From positions 62,001-126,000 of the forward strand of contig NZ_JAUEMJ010000007.1 in NCBI RefSeq assembly GCF_030403505.1: a stretch of 64,000 bases of DNA, written 5' to 3'. The stretch is from Glycomyces tritici (GTDB taxonomy: Bacteria; Actinomycetota; Actinomycetes; Mycobacteriales; Micromonosporaceae). Below are positions 24,373-34,773 of the stretch, piece after piece. The notes beneath the pieces are model-generated. The model had not been told where the DNA came from. It saw only the letters and a program-made list of their open reading frames with translations, and searched no databases. Both the position numbers and the translations under genes were made by a program. Within the stretch, counting starts at the first letter, position 1. The number at the start of each line of letters is the position of its first letter.

Positions 24373-25756
24373 CGAAGTGACCTGGACCGGCGACGACGGT
24401 TGGAGCGAGAGCGACGACGTCGACGAACGCGGTCCGGTCCCGACGGTGGCCGTCGTCGGCCGCCCCAACGTGGGCAAGTCGACGCTGGTGAACCGTATTC
24501 TGGGCCGCCGCGCCGCGGTGGTGCAGGACGAACCGGGCGTGACCCGCGACCGCGTGGCGTACGACGCCGAATGGGCCGGGCGGGAGTTCAGCCTGGTCGA
24601 CACCGGCGGCTGGGACCCGGACGCCGAGGGCATGGCGAAGTCCATCGCCCTGCAGGCCGAGCTGGCGATGCGCACCGCCGACGTGATCGTGTTCGTGGTC
24701 GACTCCCGCGTGGGCCCCACGGACGCCGATGAGGCGGCCGTGCGCATTCTGCGCTCGACCCGCAAGCCCGTGATCCTCGTGGCCAACAAGGCCGACTCGG
24801 AGCGCCAGGAGGCCGAGGTCCACGAGCTGTGGAGCCTGGGCCTGGGCGAGCCGTTCCCGATCTCGGCCCTCCACGGCCGCAACTCGGGCGACCTGCTTGA
24901 CAAGATCGTCTGGGCGTTCCCCGAGGAGCCCACGGGCCAGCTCAAGGAGCGCGGCCCCCGCAAGGTGGCGCTCGTGGGCCGTCCGAACGTCGGCAAGTCG
25001 AGCCTGCTCAACCGCATCGCGGGCGAGGAGCGCGCGGTCGTCGACAACGTCGCGGGCACCACGGTCGACCCGGTCGACTCCCTCGTGGAGATCGACGGCG
25101 AGGACTGGGTCCTGGTCGACACGGCGGGCCTGCGCAAGCGCGTCAAGTTCGCCTCGGGCACCGAGTACTACGCCTCGCTGCGCACTGAGGCCGCCGTCGA
25201 GGCCGCCGAGGTCGCCCTGGTCCTCCTGGACGCCTCGGAGCCCATCAGCGAGCAGGACCAGCGGGTCCTGACCCAGGTCACCGAGTCCGGGCGCGCGATG
25301 GTCCTGGCGTTCAACAAGTGGGACCTCGTGGACGAGGACCGGCGGTACTACCTCGAGAAGGAGATCGACCGCGAACTCGGCCAGGTCTCCTGGGCCCCGC
25401 GGGTCAACGTCTCGGCCACGACCGGCCGGGCCGTCGAGAAGATCGCCCGCGCCCTGCGCGAAGCGCTCGAAGGGTGGGGTCAGCGCGTCAGCACCGGCGA
25501 GCTGAACAAGTGGATCAGCGACCTCCAGGCCGCCACGCCGCACCCGGTGCGGGCCAACAAGGCCCCGAAGGTCATTTACGCGACCCAGGCCGCCGCCGAG
25601 CCGCCGCGCTTCCTGCTCTTCACGAACGCGCCGTTCGACAAGCAGTACCTGAAGTTCATCACGCGCAAGCTTCGCGAGGACTTCGGCTTCGTCGGGACGC
25701 CCATCGACCTGGTGGTCAAACCCCGCGAATCCCGCAAGAAGGACAAGCGGAAATAG
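24365..25756 (+). CDS. der: Ribosome biogenesis GTPase Der (EngA)
   Basis: 463 residues with the diagnostic tandem GTPase domains: first G1 motif GRPNVGKS at 32-39 with DTGGW and NKAD, second G1 [12 protein letters not shown] near 203 with DTAGLRKR and NKWD. The C-terminal KH-like domain ends in a basic tail ([11 protein letters not shown]). Der acts in 50S subunit assembly. ATG 24365 is preferred over the TTG just before it. It is the last gene of the conserved block and is followed by a hairpin and a tRNA gene. Confidence 0.96.
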   Translation: MTDEVTWTGDDGWSESDDVDERGPVPTVAVVGRPNVGKSTLVNRILGRRAAVVQDEPGVTRDRVAYDAEWAGREFSLVDTGGWDPDAEGMAKSIALQAELAMRTADVIVFVVDSRVGPTDADEAAVRILRSTRKPVILVANKADSERQEAEVHELWSLGLGEPFPISALHGRNSGDLLDKIVWAFPEEPTGQLKERGPRKVALVGRPNVGKSSLLNRIAGEERAVVDNVAGTTVDPVDSLVEIDGEDWVLVDTAGLRKRVKFASGTEYYASLRTEAAVEAAEVALVLLDASEPISEQDQRVLTQVTESGRAMVLAFNKWDLVDEDRRYYLEKEIDRELGQVSWAPRVNVSATTGRAVEKIARALREALEGWGQRVSTGELNKWISDLQAATPHPVRANKAPKVIYATQAAAEPPRFLLFTNAPFDKQYLKFITRKLREDFGFVGTPIDLVVKPRESRKKDKRK

Positions 25757-25767
25757 CCATTCTCACA

Positions 25768-25795
25768 CCGGGGACCTCGCCTCAGAGGCCCCCGG
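25768..25795 (+). terminator. Imperfect hairpin after der
   Basis: CCGGGG-A-CCTC pairs with GAGG-C-CCCCGG around a 6-nt loop, 11 bp after the der stop. One A/C mismatch; no T tract. Confidence 0.5.
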
Positions 25796-25815
25796 GACCA
25801 TAGGCTAAAGTTGTG

Positions 25816-25838
25816 TCCGCCGCGGACAACGCGGCGGA
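25816..25838 (+). other. Perfect hairpin in the tRNA-Pro leader
   Basis: TCCGCCGCG (25816-25824) pairs with CGCGGCGGA (25830-25838) around GACAA, ending 3 nt before the mature tRNA 5' end. The overlapping GTCCG-CCG-CGGAC offers an alternative small stem. A TAGGCT -10-like hexamer lies at 25801-25806. It may assist 5' processing or folding of the precursor. Confidence 0.5.
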
Positions 25839-25841
25839 AAA

Positions 25842-25915
<74 letters not shown>

Positions 25916-25932
25916 CAAGAGAATAATCGTTC

Positions 25933-25966
25933 GAACCCTGGGCACCTTTTTAGGGGCCCGGGGTTC
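25933..25966 (+). terminator. Terminator of the tRNA-Pro gene
   Basis: GAACCCTGGGC (25933-25943) pairs with GCCCGGGGTTC (25956-25966), 11 bp with one T-G pair, 17 bp after the tRNA. A short TTTT run follows near 25972. Confidence 0.65.
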
Positions 25967-26290
25967 TGACGTTTTACCCGACTGGTAGCCGCAGGTCCTG
26001 GATTCTTGCAGGTGGTCGCAGAGGCCGGAAGTGACTGGCGGGCTCGTCTTGCTCGATGTGGGGGCTCTTGGCCCCGTCCACGGCGAGAAAGGCCTTCTCG
26101 AAACACAGGGCACCGAGGGTCGACACCAGGTGAAGCCCGTGAGCGCCTGGACGGCGTCGTTGCAGAGGTGATGTCAGGGTCAGTGACCCTTGACGACCTA
26201 CCACCAGATCTACCACCGGTCATGTCCACCAAGGGCTGTCGGGCGGGCCCCTGCCATCGAGTGGGATCCTCGCTGTGGGGTGCATATCCG
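25967..26290. other. 324-bp gap after the tRNA with no recognisable gene
   Basis: Short frames exist on both strands, but none has a start with an RBS or a recognisable domain. No repeat of the tRNA 3' end was found here or elsewhere in the window. The stretch marks the boundary between the conserved core and the lineage-specific region. Confidence 0.5.
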
Positions 26291-26296
26291 TATCCT
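26291..26296 (+). promoter_or_regulatory. -10 element TATCCT, leaderless start
   Basis: TATCCT lies 6 nt before the ATG at 26303, with no RBS, the same layout as the core leaderless genes. Confidence 0.4.
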
Positions 26297-26302
26297 TGAC
26301 GG

Positions 26303-27172
26303 ATGTGGTGGTGGCTGGCGGGTTCTGGCCTCGTTGCGGCGGGGATCGCTTTTGTGCAGTCGCTCGCCGCGGCACAATTGGGCGCCGTGACGCTTGTGCG
26401 GACCGCTATCGTTCTGGCACCCACCGGGACTGGTCTCGACGCCGTGTTCGGGCCGATCGTGGACCGGCCGCAGCTGGCACGCGGACTCGTCGGTCAACTC
26501 GCAATACCGGTGAGCCTGGGGTGCTTCCTGTCGCTCGCGGCCGCACCGGTGGTCGGCAACACCACGGCGCTGGTGCTCAAGCACGGGACGGGGTACACGG
26601 CGACATGGGCTGAGCTCTACCCCGAGCCTGGCCGATGGCTCGTCGGCGCCGCGCTGTTCGCGGTCGTCGCCGCACACGCTGCCGCCCACATTGCCTTGGA
26701 CATGCACCTGCGCGGTTGGGGTTTGGTGCGGAACACGGGGTGCCTTTGGTGGGCCGGGGCGCTTCCCGGGCTCGCGCTCTTCTCCTGGGCGTGGCGGTCG
26801 ATCACCGGCGCCGACGCGCTCACCGCCGCGCTGGCCCTGGCGGCAATGTCGCTCGCGCTGGCTTGGACGGCGAACCGTGCAGTGTGGGGCTGTTACGCGG
26901 AGATGGGTTTCGTGCCGCCAGTAGCCACCGCTGCTGATGGGACCGACCGTTCTCGCGTGATGGCCCGTCTGGGGACCTGGATGCTGATCCTGACCGGTGC
27001 CGCACTCGCCGCGTTGGTGCGCGGACTCGACATCGGCGCATACGGCTCTGGGCCGGGCATAGCACTGCTCACGCCCGCAGTGATCTTGGTGGCCACCGTC
27101 GTCAAGGACTTGATCGGCGACGTCGGAGAGGCGTTCGCCCGCCGCCATGGGCTCCCGTATCACCGAGACTAG
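26303..27172 (+). CDS. Hypothetical multi-pass membrane protein
   Basis: 289 residues with about seven hydrophobic segments, starting MWWWLAGSGLVAAGIAFVQS. Notable are a histidine-containing helix VVAAHAAAHIALDMHLRGWG near 125 and a cytosolic end GDVGEAFARRHGLPYHRD. I do not recognise the family. It stands alone after the tRNA gene with 347 bp of apparently empty sequence behind it. It is lineage-specific and probably an integral protein; no function can be assigned. Confidence 0.6.
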   Translation: MWWWLAGSGLVAAGIAFVQSLAAAQLGAVTLVRTAIVLAPTGTGLDAVFGPIVDRPQLARGLVGQLAIPVSLGCFLSLAAAPVVGNTTALVLKHGTGYTATWAELYPEPGRWLVGAALFAVVAAHAAAHIALDMHLRGWGLVRNTGCLWWAGALPGLALFSWAWRSITGADALTAALALAAMSLALAWTANRAVWGCYAEMGFVPPVATAADGTDRSRVMARLGTWMLILTGAALAALVRGLDIGAYGSGPGIALLTPAVILVATVVKDLIGDVGEAFARRHGLPYHRD

Positions 27173-27519
27173 GTCGGCGCTATTGATGTCCACGGCGGCT
27201 CCGTGGGTGCGCCGCCGCTCTAGAAGATCAGAACCCTGGCGATGCCGATTCGATCGTTTGCTGACGAACTTCCTGATCGCCTGGCCCGCAGGCTCCGACG
27301 GAGCTGGAGGGATTTCGGGGCACCTCGCATCGCCTTGCTCGTCGCCTTCGCAGCGGGTCGCGCCGGATTCCCGCCGGTCTCCCGCCGGGATTCCGCCTGG
27401 TGGCACGGGCCGCCCGCGAGAAGACTGTCCTGGATGGGATGCGCGACGGCATCCACGACCCCAGCGCGAATCCGGCGGTGCAGCTCACGGCGGATCGCGG
27501 CATAAGGAGTGATACCCCG
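27173..27519. other. 347-bp gap without a supported gene
   Basis: A short frame at 27242-27505 (+) lacks an RBS and reads as arginine/proline-rich noise. Nothing else recognisable was seen except the ribosome site of the next gene at the end. Confidence 0.5.
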
Positions 27520-27972
27520 ATGTTCCAAACCCTGAAGGGCCGCATGCGGATCGCCTCGGCGACCATCGCCGCGCTCACACTCGCGCTCACGGGATTCGCC
27601 GTCTTCGGCACCGCCACGGCGGCATCGTCCCAGGCCGTCGACGACAGCGCGGTCACCCCCGCTGAGGACGCTGGGATCCTGGGCATCCCCTGCGAGACCG
27701 GCACCGGCTGGAACGGGGACAACCCCACCTCGCAGATGTACGCCTGGGCGAGCTGCGACGAGCCCGGCTCCGACGACATCAACCTGTGGGCGTTCAGAGT
27801 CAAGTTCAGCTGCACCAGCGAGGCGGGCTACCGCTACAGCTACTGGTACAGGGCCGACGGCCGGACCATTCGCGGTTACTGCCCCAGGGGCAAGCGCGTC
27901 GACATCTCGTCGGTGGAGACGCTGTACAACGGAGGCCTGGAAACCGCGGGAACGCTCGACGGGACCCGGTAG
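27520..27972 (+). CDS. Small secreted protein with four cysteines, function unknown
   Basis: 150 residues. A Sec-type signal (MFQTLKGRMRIASATIAALT, hydrophobic core then ATAASSQA) is probably cut near residue 37. The mature part has four Cys (in GIPC, WASC, KFSC and GYC), enough for two disulfides, and many Trp and Tyr (WAFRVKF, YRYSYWYRADGR), a composition typical of small beta-rich secreted domains. The ATG at 27520 is chosen because AAGGAGT lies 9 nt upstream; longer frames have no RBS. A terminator follows, so the gene is monocistronic. I do not recognise the family. Confidence 0.65.
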   Translation: MFQTLKGRMRIASATIAALTLALTGFAVFGTATAASSQAVDDSAVTPAEDAGILGIPCETGTGWNGDNPTSQMYAWASCDEPGSDDINLWAFRVKFSCTSEAGYRYSYWYRADGRTIRGYCPRGKRVDISSVETLYNGGLETAGTLDGTR

Positions 27973-28011
27973 CCAAGGCCTAGAGCACACCCGGAAGGTG
28001 CGGGGGATCGC

Positions 28012-28035
28012 GGGCCGGAGCTGCCACTCCGGCCC
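28012..28035 (+). terminator. Terminator after the secreted protein gene
   Basis: Perfect 9-bp stem GGGCCGGAG/CTCCGGCCC with a 6-nt loop, followed by ATTCCTTT. Confidence 0.75.
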
Positions 28036-28146
28036 ATTCCTTTGCGACGGTGGCTCCTAGGGGCGCGTCTCTCGAATGACCAGGCCCGGGCGGTCGGTCG
28101 AATATCGACGGTCGCCGGTGCCGTCGATTTCCGCTTCAAAGAGGCC

Positions 28147-29076
28147 TCACTCCTGGAGGTTCTCGCGTTGGGCTTGGCTCAGGCGATCTTCTCTGGTGGT
28201 GATGGTGTAGCTGTCTGGGTCGACGGGTTGCAGGTTTAGGGGATCGGCGATCTCCGGGTGGTGCCGGATCGCCTCAAGTGCGGCGGTGGTGCGGTCCGGG
28301 GGCCATTCGAGGGCGGTGGTCAGTGCGCCGAGCGTGATCGGTCGTCCTACGTGAGCGAGGGCGGCGACCACGGTCAGCGCGTCGTCAACGACCGAATCGG
28401 CAAGGGTGCTGCCGCTCATCTGTTCGCTAAGCCGAGAGAAGAACCGGCCCATCGTGGCCAGTCGGACACCGGCGACCGAGTCGGCGCCGAAGATCGCGAC
28501 GCCTCGCTCGGCGGCGGTCGCGACCCGGCCGTGGGCACCGGTGTCGGCCTGCCAAGCGCGGAGCCAGACCTCGTCGTCGATGACGTATCGCTCGCGTCGG
28601 CTGCCGGGATCCGGTCGGCGGGCCACCAGCTCCATGTCTTCGAGGAAGGCGATGGACTTGGACACCGACGCCGGACTGACCCGCAACCGCCGCACCAGGT
28701 CGGCGGCGTGCAGGCCGCCGGAGTCGGCGGTGAGCAGACAGACGAAGACACGGGAGGTCATGCGGGGCATACCGGTCGCGGCCAGCAAGGTCGCGAAGTC
28801 GTCCACGAATTCGCTCCCTGCCGCAGCCGGCCGCTCGTCGGCCGCCGGGTCGGTGGGCCGGGACGGCCGGCGGCGGCGTGCGCGGTCATCGGCGGCCCGC
28901 TGTGCGCGATCGGCCCGGTAGGCACCGGGGACGCCGTTGCGGACGACCTCGCGGCTGACGGTGGACGTCGGGCGGCCGAGGCGTCGGGCGATCTCGGCGT
29001 ACCCGAGTCCCTCGGCCAGCCATGCCTCGATCCGTCGGCGATCCTCATCGGTCAGCCTGCCTCCGGGCACCGGCAT
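28147..29076 (-). CDS. Transcriptional regulator with HTH_38 and MarR/GbsR-like domains
   Basis: 309 residues. Residues 7-49 (RLTDEDRRRIEAWLAEGLGY, ARRLGRPTSTVSREVVRNG) form a transposase-type HTH_38. From about 90 there is a MarR/GbsR-like winged helix (MTSRVFVCLLTADSGGLHAA, LRVSPASVSKSIAFLEDMEL). A long alpha-helical C-terminal part follows. The ATG at 29076 is chosen because AGAGGAGGT directly precedes it, although the frame is open 30 codons more. It diverges from the 29253/29510 operon across palindromic DNA and probably controls it. The ligand is unknown; GbsR relatives sense choline or betaine. Confidence 0.75.
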   Translation of the reverse strand: MPVPGGRLTDEDRRRIEAWLAEGLGYAEIARRLGRPTSTVSREVVRNGVPGAYRADRAQRAADDRARRRRPSRPTDPAADERPAAAGSEFVDDFATLLAATGMPRMTSRVFVCLLTADSGGLHAADLVRRLRVSPASVSKSIAFLEDMELVARRPDPGSRRERYVIDDEVWLRAWQADTGAHGRVATAAERGVAIFGADSVAGVRLATMGRFFSRLSEQMSGSTLADSVVDDALTVVAALAHVGRPITLGALTTALEWPPDRTTAALEAIRHHPEIADPLNLQPVDPDSYTITTREDRLSQAQRENLQE

Positions 29077-29083
29077 ACCTCCT

Positions 29084-29158
29084 CTGTTGCGTTCGCCAAC
29101 AGTACATTGCAACGAGCTGGTGGATGCTATTGCATTCACCGGCATATCTGTTGCAATG
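29084..29158. promoter_or_regulatory. Cluster of inverted repeats in the regulator/hydrolase divergent region
   Basis: CTGTTG-N7-CAACAG at 29084-29102 lies right before the regulator RBS. CATTGCAAC (29105-29113) and its exact reverse complement GTTGCAATG (29150-29158) flank a third related TATTGCATTC near 29129. The arrangement suggests several binding sites for the divergent regulator. Confidence 0.55.
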
Positions 29159-29193
29159 ATTGGCATTCAACCAGCAATATTGTTCCGATTATG

Positions 29194-29222
29194 TTGACAC
29201 TTCTTGAAACGCAACGTAGCTT
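29194..29222 (+). promoter_or_regulatory. Strong promoter of the 29253-30886 operon
   Basis: TTGACA (29194-29199), exactly 17 nt, then TAGCTT (29217-29222). This is a consensus -35 and a TANNNT -10, located 36 bp downstream of the inverted-repeat cluster. Confidence 0.7.
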
Positions 29223-29252
29223 TTCCTCATTCGGAAACCAGAGGAGAACACC

Positions 29253-29513
29253 ATGAAGCACGTAATGGCAGTGTCGACCATCATCGATGAAGGCGAGTTC
29301 TGGAGCCGCCTGAAGCAGGCGTACACCAAACTTCCCGAAGGCGCCCAATGGAAACTCGCGGTCGCCGCCAAAGACGGGACCACAGTGGTGAACATCATCG
29401 TCGGCGACTCGGTCGAGACCGTGCGGGACTTCTTCGAGTCTCACGCCGGAGCCTTCGCCACGACCGAGTACTTCGAAGCCGACGCCGCCAACGCGATCGG
29501 TCTGCCGCGATGA
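29253..29513 (+). CDS. Small hypothetical protein, 86 residues
   Basis: A small acidic alpha/beta protein: MKHVMAVSTIIDEGEFWSRL, a central KLAVAAKDGTTVVNIIVGDS and a helix VETVRDFFESHAG. The pattern suggests a ferredoxin-like fold, but no family is recognised. It has a strong RBS (GAGGAGAACACC-ATG) and its stop overlaps the start of the serine hydrolase (ATGA), so the two are translationally coupled and probably work in one process. Confidence 0.7.
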   Translation: MKHVMAVSTIIDEGEFWSRLKQAYTKLPEGAQWKLAVAAKDGTTVVNIIVGDSVETVRDFFESHAGAFATTEYFEADAANAIGLPR

Positions 29514-30886
29514 GCATCGACGTACCGCGGATTCGGGCCAGGACGACCGAACTCCTCGCCGAATACGGCATTCCCAGCGCCGCGATCGGCGTACTCCACG
29601 ACGGGGATCTCACCGAACTCGCCGTCGGCGTCACGAACATCGAGACACGCGCACCCGCGACGCCGGAGACCGTCTACCAGTGCGGCTCCATGACCAAGAC
29701 CTGGACCGCGCTGGCGCTCATGCAGCTGGTCGACGAGGGCAAGGTCGACCTGGACGCGCCGGTACGGGCCTACCTGCCGGACTTCTCCGTGGCCGACCCG
29801 GAAACGACCGCCAAGGTCACCCCGCGCCATCTGCTCTTCCACACCAACGGAATCGAGGAGGACTTCGGCGATCCCGGCGAAGGCGACGACGTCTACGAGC
29901 GCATGGTCGCCAACATCGCCGACGCCCCCCAGGTGTTTCCCCTGGGCCGCACCCACGGCTACAGCGCGGCGCTGGGGTACGGGATTCTCGGACGAATCCT
30001 CGAGGTGCACGACGGCAAGCGGTGGGACGACCTCATGCGGGACCGCCTCTTCGATCCGCTCAGGCTGACCGGGACGAACAGTCGGCACGAGGACGTCGAT
30101 CCCACCAGGGCCGCGGCCGGACACCTGATCCGTTCCCTTGAGGAGGGCCCCATCCTCACGCCGATCGATCACCTGCCACGGGCCTACGGTCCCAGCGGCA
30201 ACATCACCTCGACGGTCCTGGAAGTCCTCGCCATGGCGCACGTCCTCCTGACCGAGGGCTCGGGGCCGGACGGCACCCGCATCGTCTCGGCCGAGAGCGT
30301 CCGGGAGATGATGCGATCGCGAGTGCCCGTACCGGATCCGTACATGTTCGGGCCCGAATGGGCACTCGGGCTCATCGTCTGCGACTGGCACGGCCGGACC
30401 GTCTACGCCTCCGACGGCAGCACGATCGGCCAGAACGCCCGACTCAGAATCCTGCCGGACTCGAACACCGCCATCGTCATGCTGACCAACGGCGGACCAC
30501 GGGAAAGCTTCTACCGCAAGGTCTTCAATGAGATCCTGACCGACCTGGGCACGGCGACGATCCCGGAACCGCCTGCGCCCCATCCCACACTGCACCTCGA
30601 CCCCTCCAGGTACGAAGGCGTCTACGAACGCCCCGGCGCACGCTTCGAGGTCGCCGCCGAGGACGGCGACCTCTTCCTGACCCTCGCCCTGGACCCGATG
30701 GAGGCGGCGTTCCTGCAGCGGCCGGACCGCATCAGATACCGACTGCTCCCCATCGACGAGACGCATTTCCTCATGCCGCCGGCGGGTCCGCTGGAAGACA
30801 CCCAGACGGTCGCGATCTACGACTTCACCGACGGCCCCGCCAGATACCTGCACATCAACTCCCGCGTACACCCGCGGCAAGTGTGA
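29510..30886 (+). CDS. Serine hydrolase of the beta-lactamase/penicillin-binding (class C) family
   Basis: 458 residues without a signal peptide, hence cytosolic. The SxxK motif is S60-M-T-K63 (CGSMTKTW) and the second motif is Y151-S-A, where most relatives have Y-x-N. The catalytic domain runs to about 350 and a lipocalin-like C-terminal domain follows (SRYEGVYERPGARFEVAAED). Members hydrolyse D-amino acid peptides, esters or amides; the substrate here is unknown. ATG 29510 overlaps the upstream stop; the frame extends further upstream only inside that gene. A long terminator follows. Confidence 0.85.
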   Translation: MSIDVPRIRARTTELLAEYGIPSAAIGVLHDGDLTELAVGVTNIETRAPATPETVYQCGSMTKTWTALALMQLVDEGKVDLDAPVRAYLPDFSVADPETTAKVTPRHLLFHTNGIEEDFGDPGEGDDVYERMVANIADAPQVFPLGRTHGYSAALGYGILGRILEVHDGKRWDDLMRDRLFDPLRLTGTNSRHEDVDPTRAAAGHLIRSLEEGPILTPIDHLPRAYGPSGNITSTVLEVLAMAHVLLTEGSGPDGTRIVSAESVREMMRSRVPVPDPYMFGPEWALGLIVCDWHGRTVYASDGSTIGQNARLRILPDSNTAIVMLTNGGPRESFYRKVFNEILTDLGTATIPEPPAPHPTLHLDPSRYEGVYERPGARFEVAAEDGDLFLTLALDPMEAAFLQRPDRIRYRLLPIDETHFLMPPAGPLEDTQTVAIYDFTDGPARYLHINSRVHPRQV

Positions 30887-30962
30887 CGGGCCTGGTGGAC
30901 GAGGCTTTGACGCTGCGGATGCTTGCTCGTGGGCGAGGTCTGGCTGAACCGGTGACTTCATG

Positions 30963-31012
30963 AGGAACGTATGAGCGGGTGGCCCCTCCGGGCCACCCGC
31001 TCATAGGTTCCT
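30963..31012. terminator. Long bidirectional terminator between the serine hydrolase and GH43
   Basis: A 16-bp perfect stem (30970-30985 with 30990-31005, loop CTCC) extends by six more pairs past one G/G mismatch. It serves two convergent genes. Confidence 0.85.
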
Positions 31013-31039
31013 ATGCCGATGGGGAAGCGGCGTGATCCT

Positions 31040-32898
<1,859 letters not shown>

Positions 32899-32915
32899 TC
32901 CTTGCAGGACACTTC

Positions 32916-34536
32916 TTAGACGGCGACCGAGAATCGCTTGACGGTGACGGCGCCGCCGAGGGCTTGCGTGGCGTGGTTGAAGACCGCGAATCGGGGGCCC
33001 ATGAAGAACGCTGGGCTGGTGCCGAGGGTGAGCGCGGTCCCGAGCGGGATGAAGTCCGATCCGTCCTCGCTGTAGGAGAAGTGCGCCAGGCGTTCGGCGC
33101 CGGGCCTGATGTCGGCGGTGACCCGCAGCCAGACGGTGGACCCGCACAGTTCGGCGCTCGCGCGTTCGGTGCCGGTGCCGACGGTGTTGAAGCCCGAGTC
33201 CATGGTGTGGCCGTCGGTCATGGAGATGCGGGTGACGCCGTTCTCGCGGCGCACGCCGATCCAGGCCGAATTGTTGCGGAGCACCGCCAGGCCGGCGCGG
33301 TCGCCGTCGGCCATCTGGGCCGGATCGAGCTCGATGGTGGCCGTGGAGGAAGGGCCCTGGATGCGGTGGGTGAGCGTGTTGCGGGCGCGGTAGAGGTCGT
33401 TGGTGACCGTGGCGGTCTGGAGCCGGAGCCCGTTGCCGGTGCTCCACTTCGAGTCGTCCGGGTTGTGGTTCCACTCCCACTTCGCGGCCAAGGTCGCGGC
33501 GGTGAACTCGTCAGTGCCGATCATGGACGGCACGGGGTGCGGGGGGAGGTCCGGGAACGGGTACGTCTGCCCCCAGGCGCCGTTCACCGTCTGCACCTGC
33601 GGCCAGCCGTCCGCGGTCCAGGTGATCGGCGCGAGGGCCGGCACGCGGCCGCCGGGGGGCGTCCACGAAGCCCATGTAGTACCAGGCGCCGTTCGGCGTC
33701 GAGACGAGGCCGCCCTGGTGGGGGATGCCGCCGCCGGGGATCGGTCCGGGCATGTCGAGCAGGACCTCCCTGACTTCGTAAGGGCCCCAGGGCGATGAGG
33801 ATTTGAGAATGTACTGGCCGTTCGGGGGCTTGGTGAGGAACATGTAGTAGCTGCCGTTGATCTTGTAGAACCGGGCGCCCTCCATGCCGCCGATCTCCGG
33901 CGGGCTGGAGAAGACGTGCTCGTTGCGGACCTCGGTCTTGCCGTCGGCCGAGAGCTGCGCGACGTAGAGCTCGGTGTTGCCGTAGGCGACGTACATCGTG
34001 TCGTCGGTGTCGACGAGCATCCCCGCGTCGTAGTAGGAGCGGGGGAACTCCGCGTGGCGGGTCCAGGGCCCGGCCGGATCGGCGGCGGTGTACATGAACG
34101 AGCGGTGGAAGTCGATCTGGCCGAGCCAGTAGAAGCGGTTCTCGCTGGCGCGGTGGGTGAGCGAGGAGGCCCAGATGCCGACGATGTAGCGGTGGCCGCC
34201 GTTCAGGTCGTACCAGTCGCTGAAGTCGAGCCGCGGCACGGAGTGGCCGATGAACTCCCAGTTGACGAGGTCCCGGGAATGCAGGACGGGCGCGCCCGGC
34301 GAGTAGTGCATCGTGGACGCGGTCATGTAGAAGTCCGAGCCGACGCGGATGATCTCGATGTCGGCGAAGTCCTGCCAGACGACGGGGTTGGTGTAGCCGG
34401 TCTGCTGGGCCTCGGCCTGGCCGAGGGCGTAGGGGGCGTGGACGGCCGCCGTCGCTCCGGCGGCCAGTCCCGCGCCGGCGATGAACAGTCCGCGGCGGCT
34501 GGTGGTGAGGTCAAGGGCGTGGTGCATGCGTTCCAC
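32916..34536 (-). pseudogene. GH43 glycoside hydrolase with C-terminal beta-sandwich, disrupted by a frameshift in a G6 run
   Basis: Two frames make one enzyme. The 5' frame (from GTG 34536, RBS GAGGAG) has a Tat signal (SRRGLFIAGAGLAAGATA) and the catalytic domain with all three GH43 acids: Asp in DFADIEIIRVGSDFYM, Asp in YYDAGMLVDTDDTMYVAYG and Glu in GGMEGARFYKINGSYYMFL. It runs to WYYMGFVDAP and then turns into nonsense. The following frame continues with PALAPITWTADGWPQVQTVN and a concanavalin-like GH43 C2 (DUF1349-type) domain up to the stop at 32916. Removing one base from the G6 run at 33654-33659 restores a DAPGGRVPALAP junction as in relatives. The intact active site suggests a recent mutation or a read error. 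Confidence 0.8.
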
Positions 34537-34722
34537 GGTGTGCTCCTCAATCGAGGTCGGCGCCGTGCGCGACAGGGCCTCGGGCCGACGGCCGGAGTGC
34601 CTATGTCGTTGCAGGCGAATGGATCTGGGCGGTGATGCAACTGCCGAGCCGGGCGGTGGGCATGCCGAGGGCGGTCATGCCGCCGGGGAGGGCCCGGTCG
34701 CGTTCGGTCGCCGGATCGGGGC

Positions 34723-34765
34723 GGGGCGGCCGGTTTCGGTATCCCTGGGAAGCACCGGCCGCCCC
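34723..34765 (-). terminator. Hairpin after the RICIN protein gene
   Basis: GGGGCGGCCGGT (34723-34734) pairs with ACCGGCCGCCCC (34754-34765), a perfect 12-bp stem with a 19-nt loop, directly behind the stop at 34774. Confidence 0.6.
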
Positions 34766-34773
34766 TTGGGGAA

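Noticed and set aside
25974..26424. Minus-strand frames after the tRNA that might be an integrase remnant.
   Set aside because: No tyrosine-recombinase residues (R-H-R-Y) and no RBS; the sequence reads as random high-GC translation.
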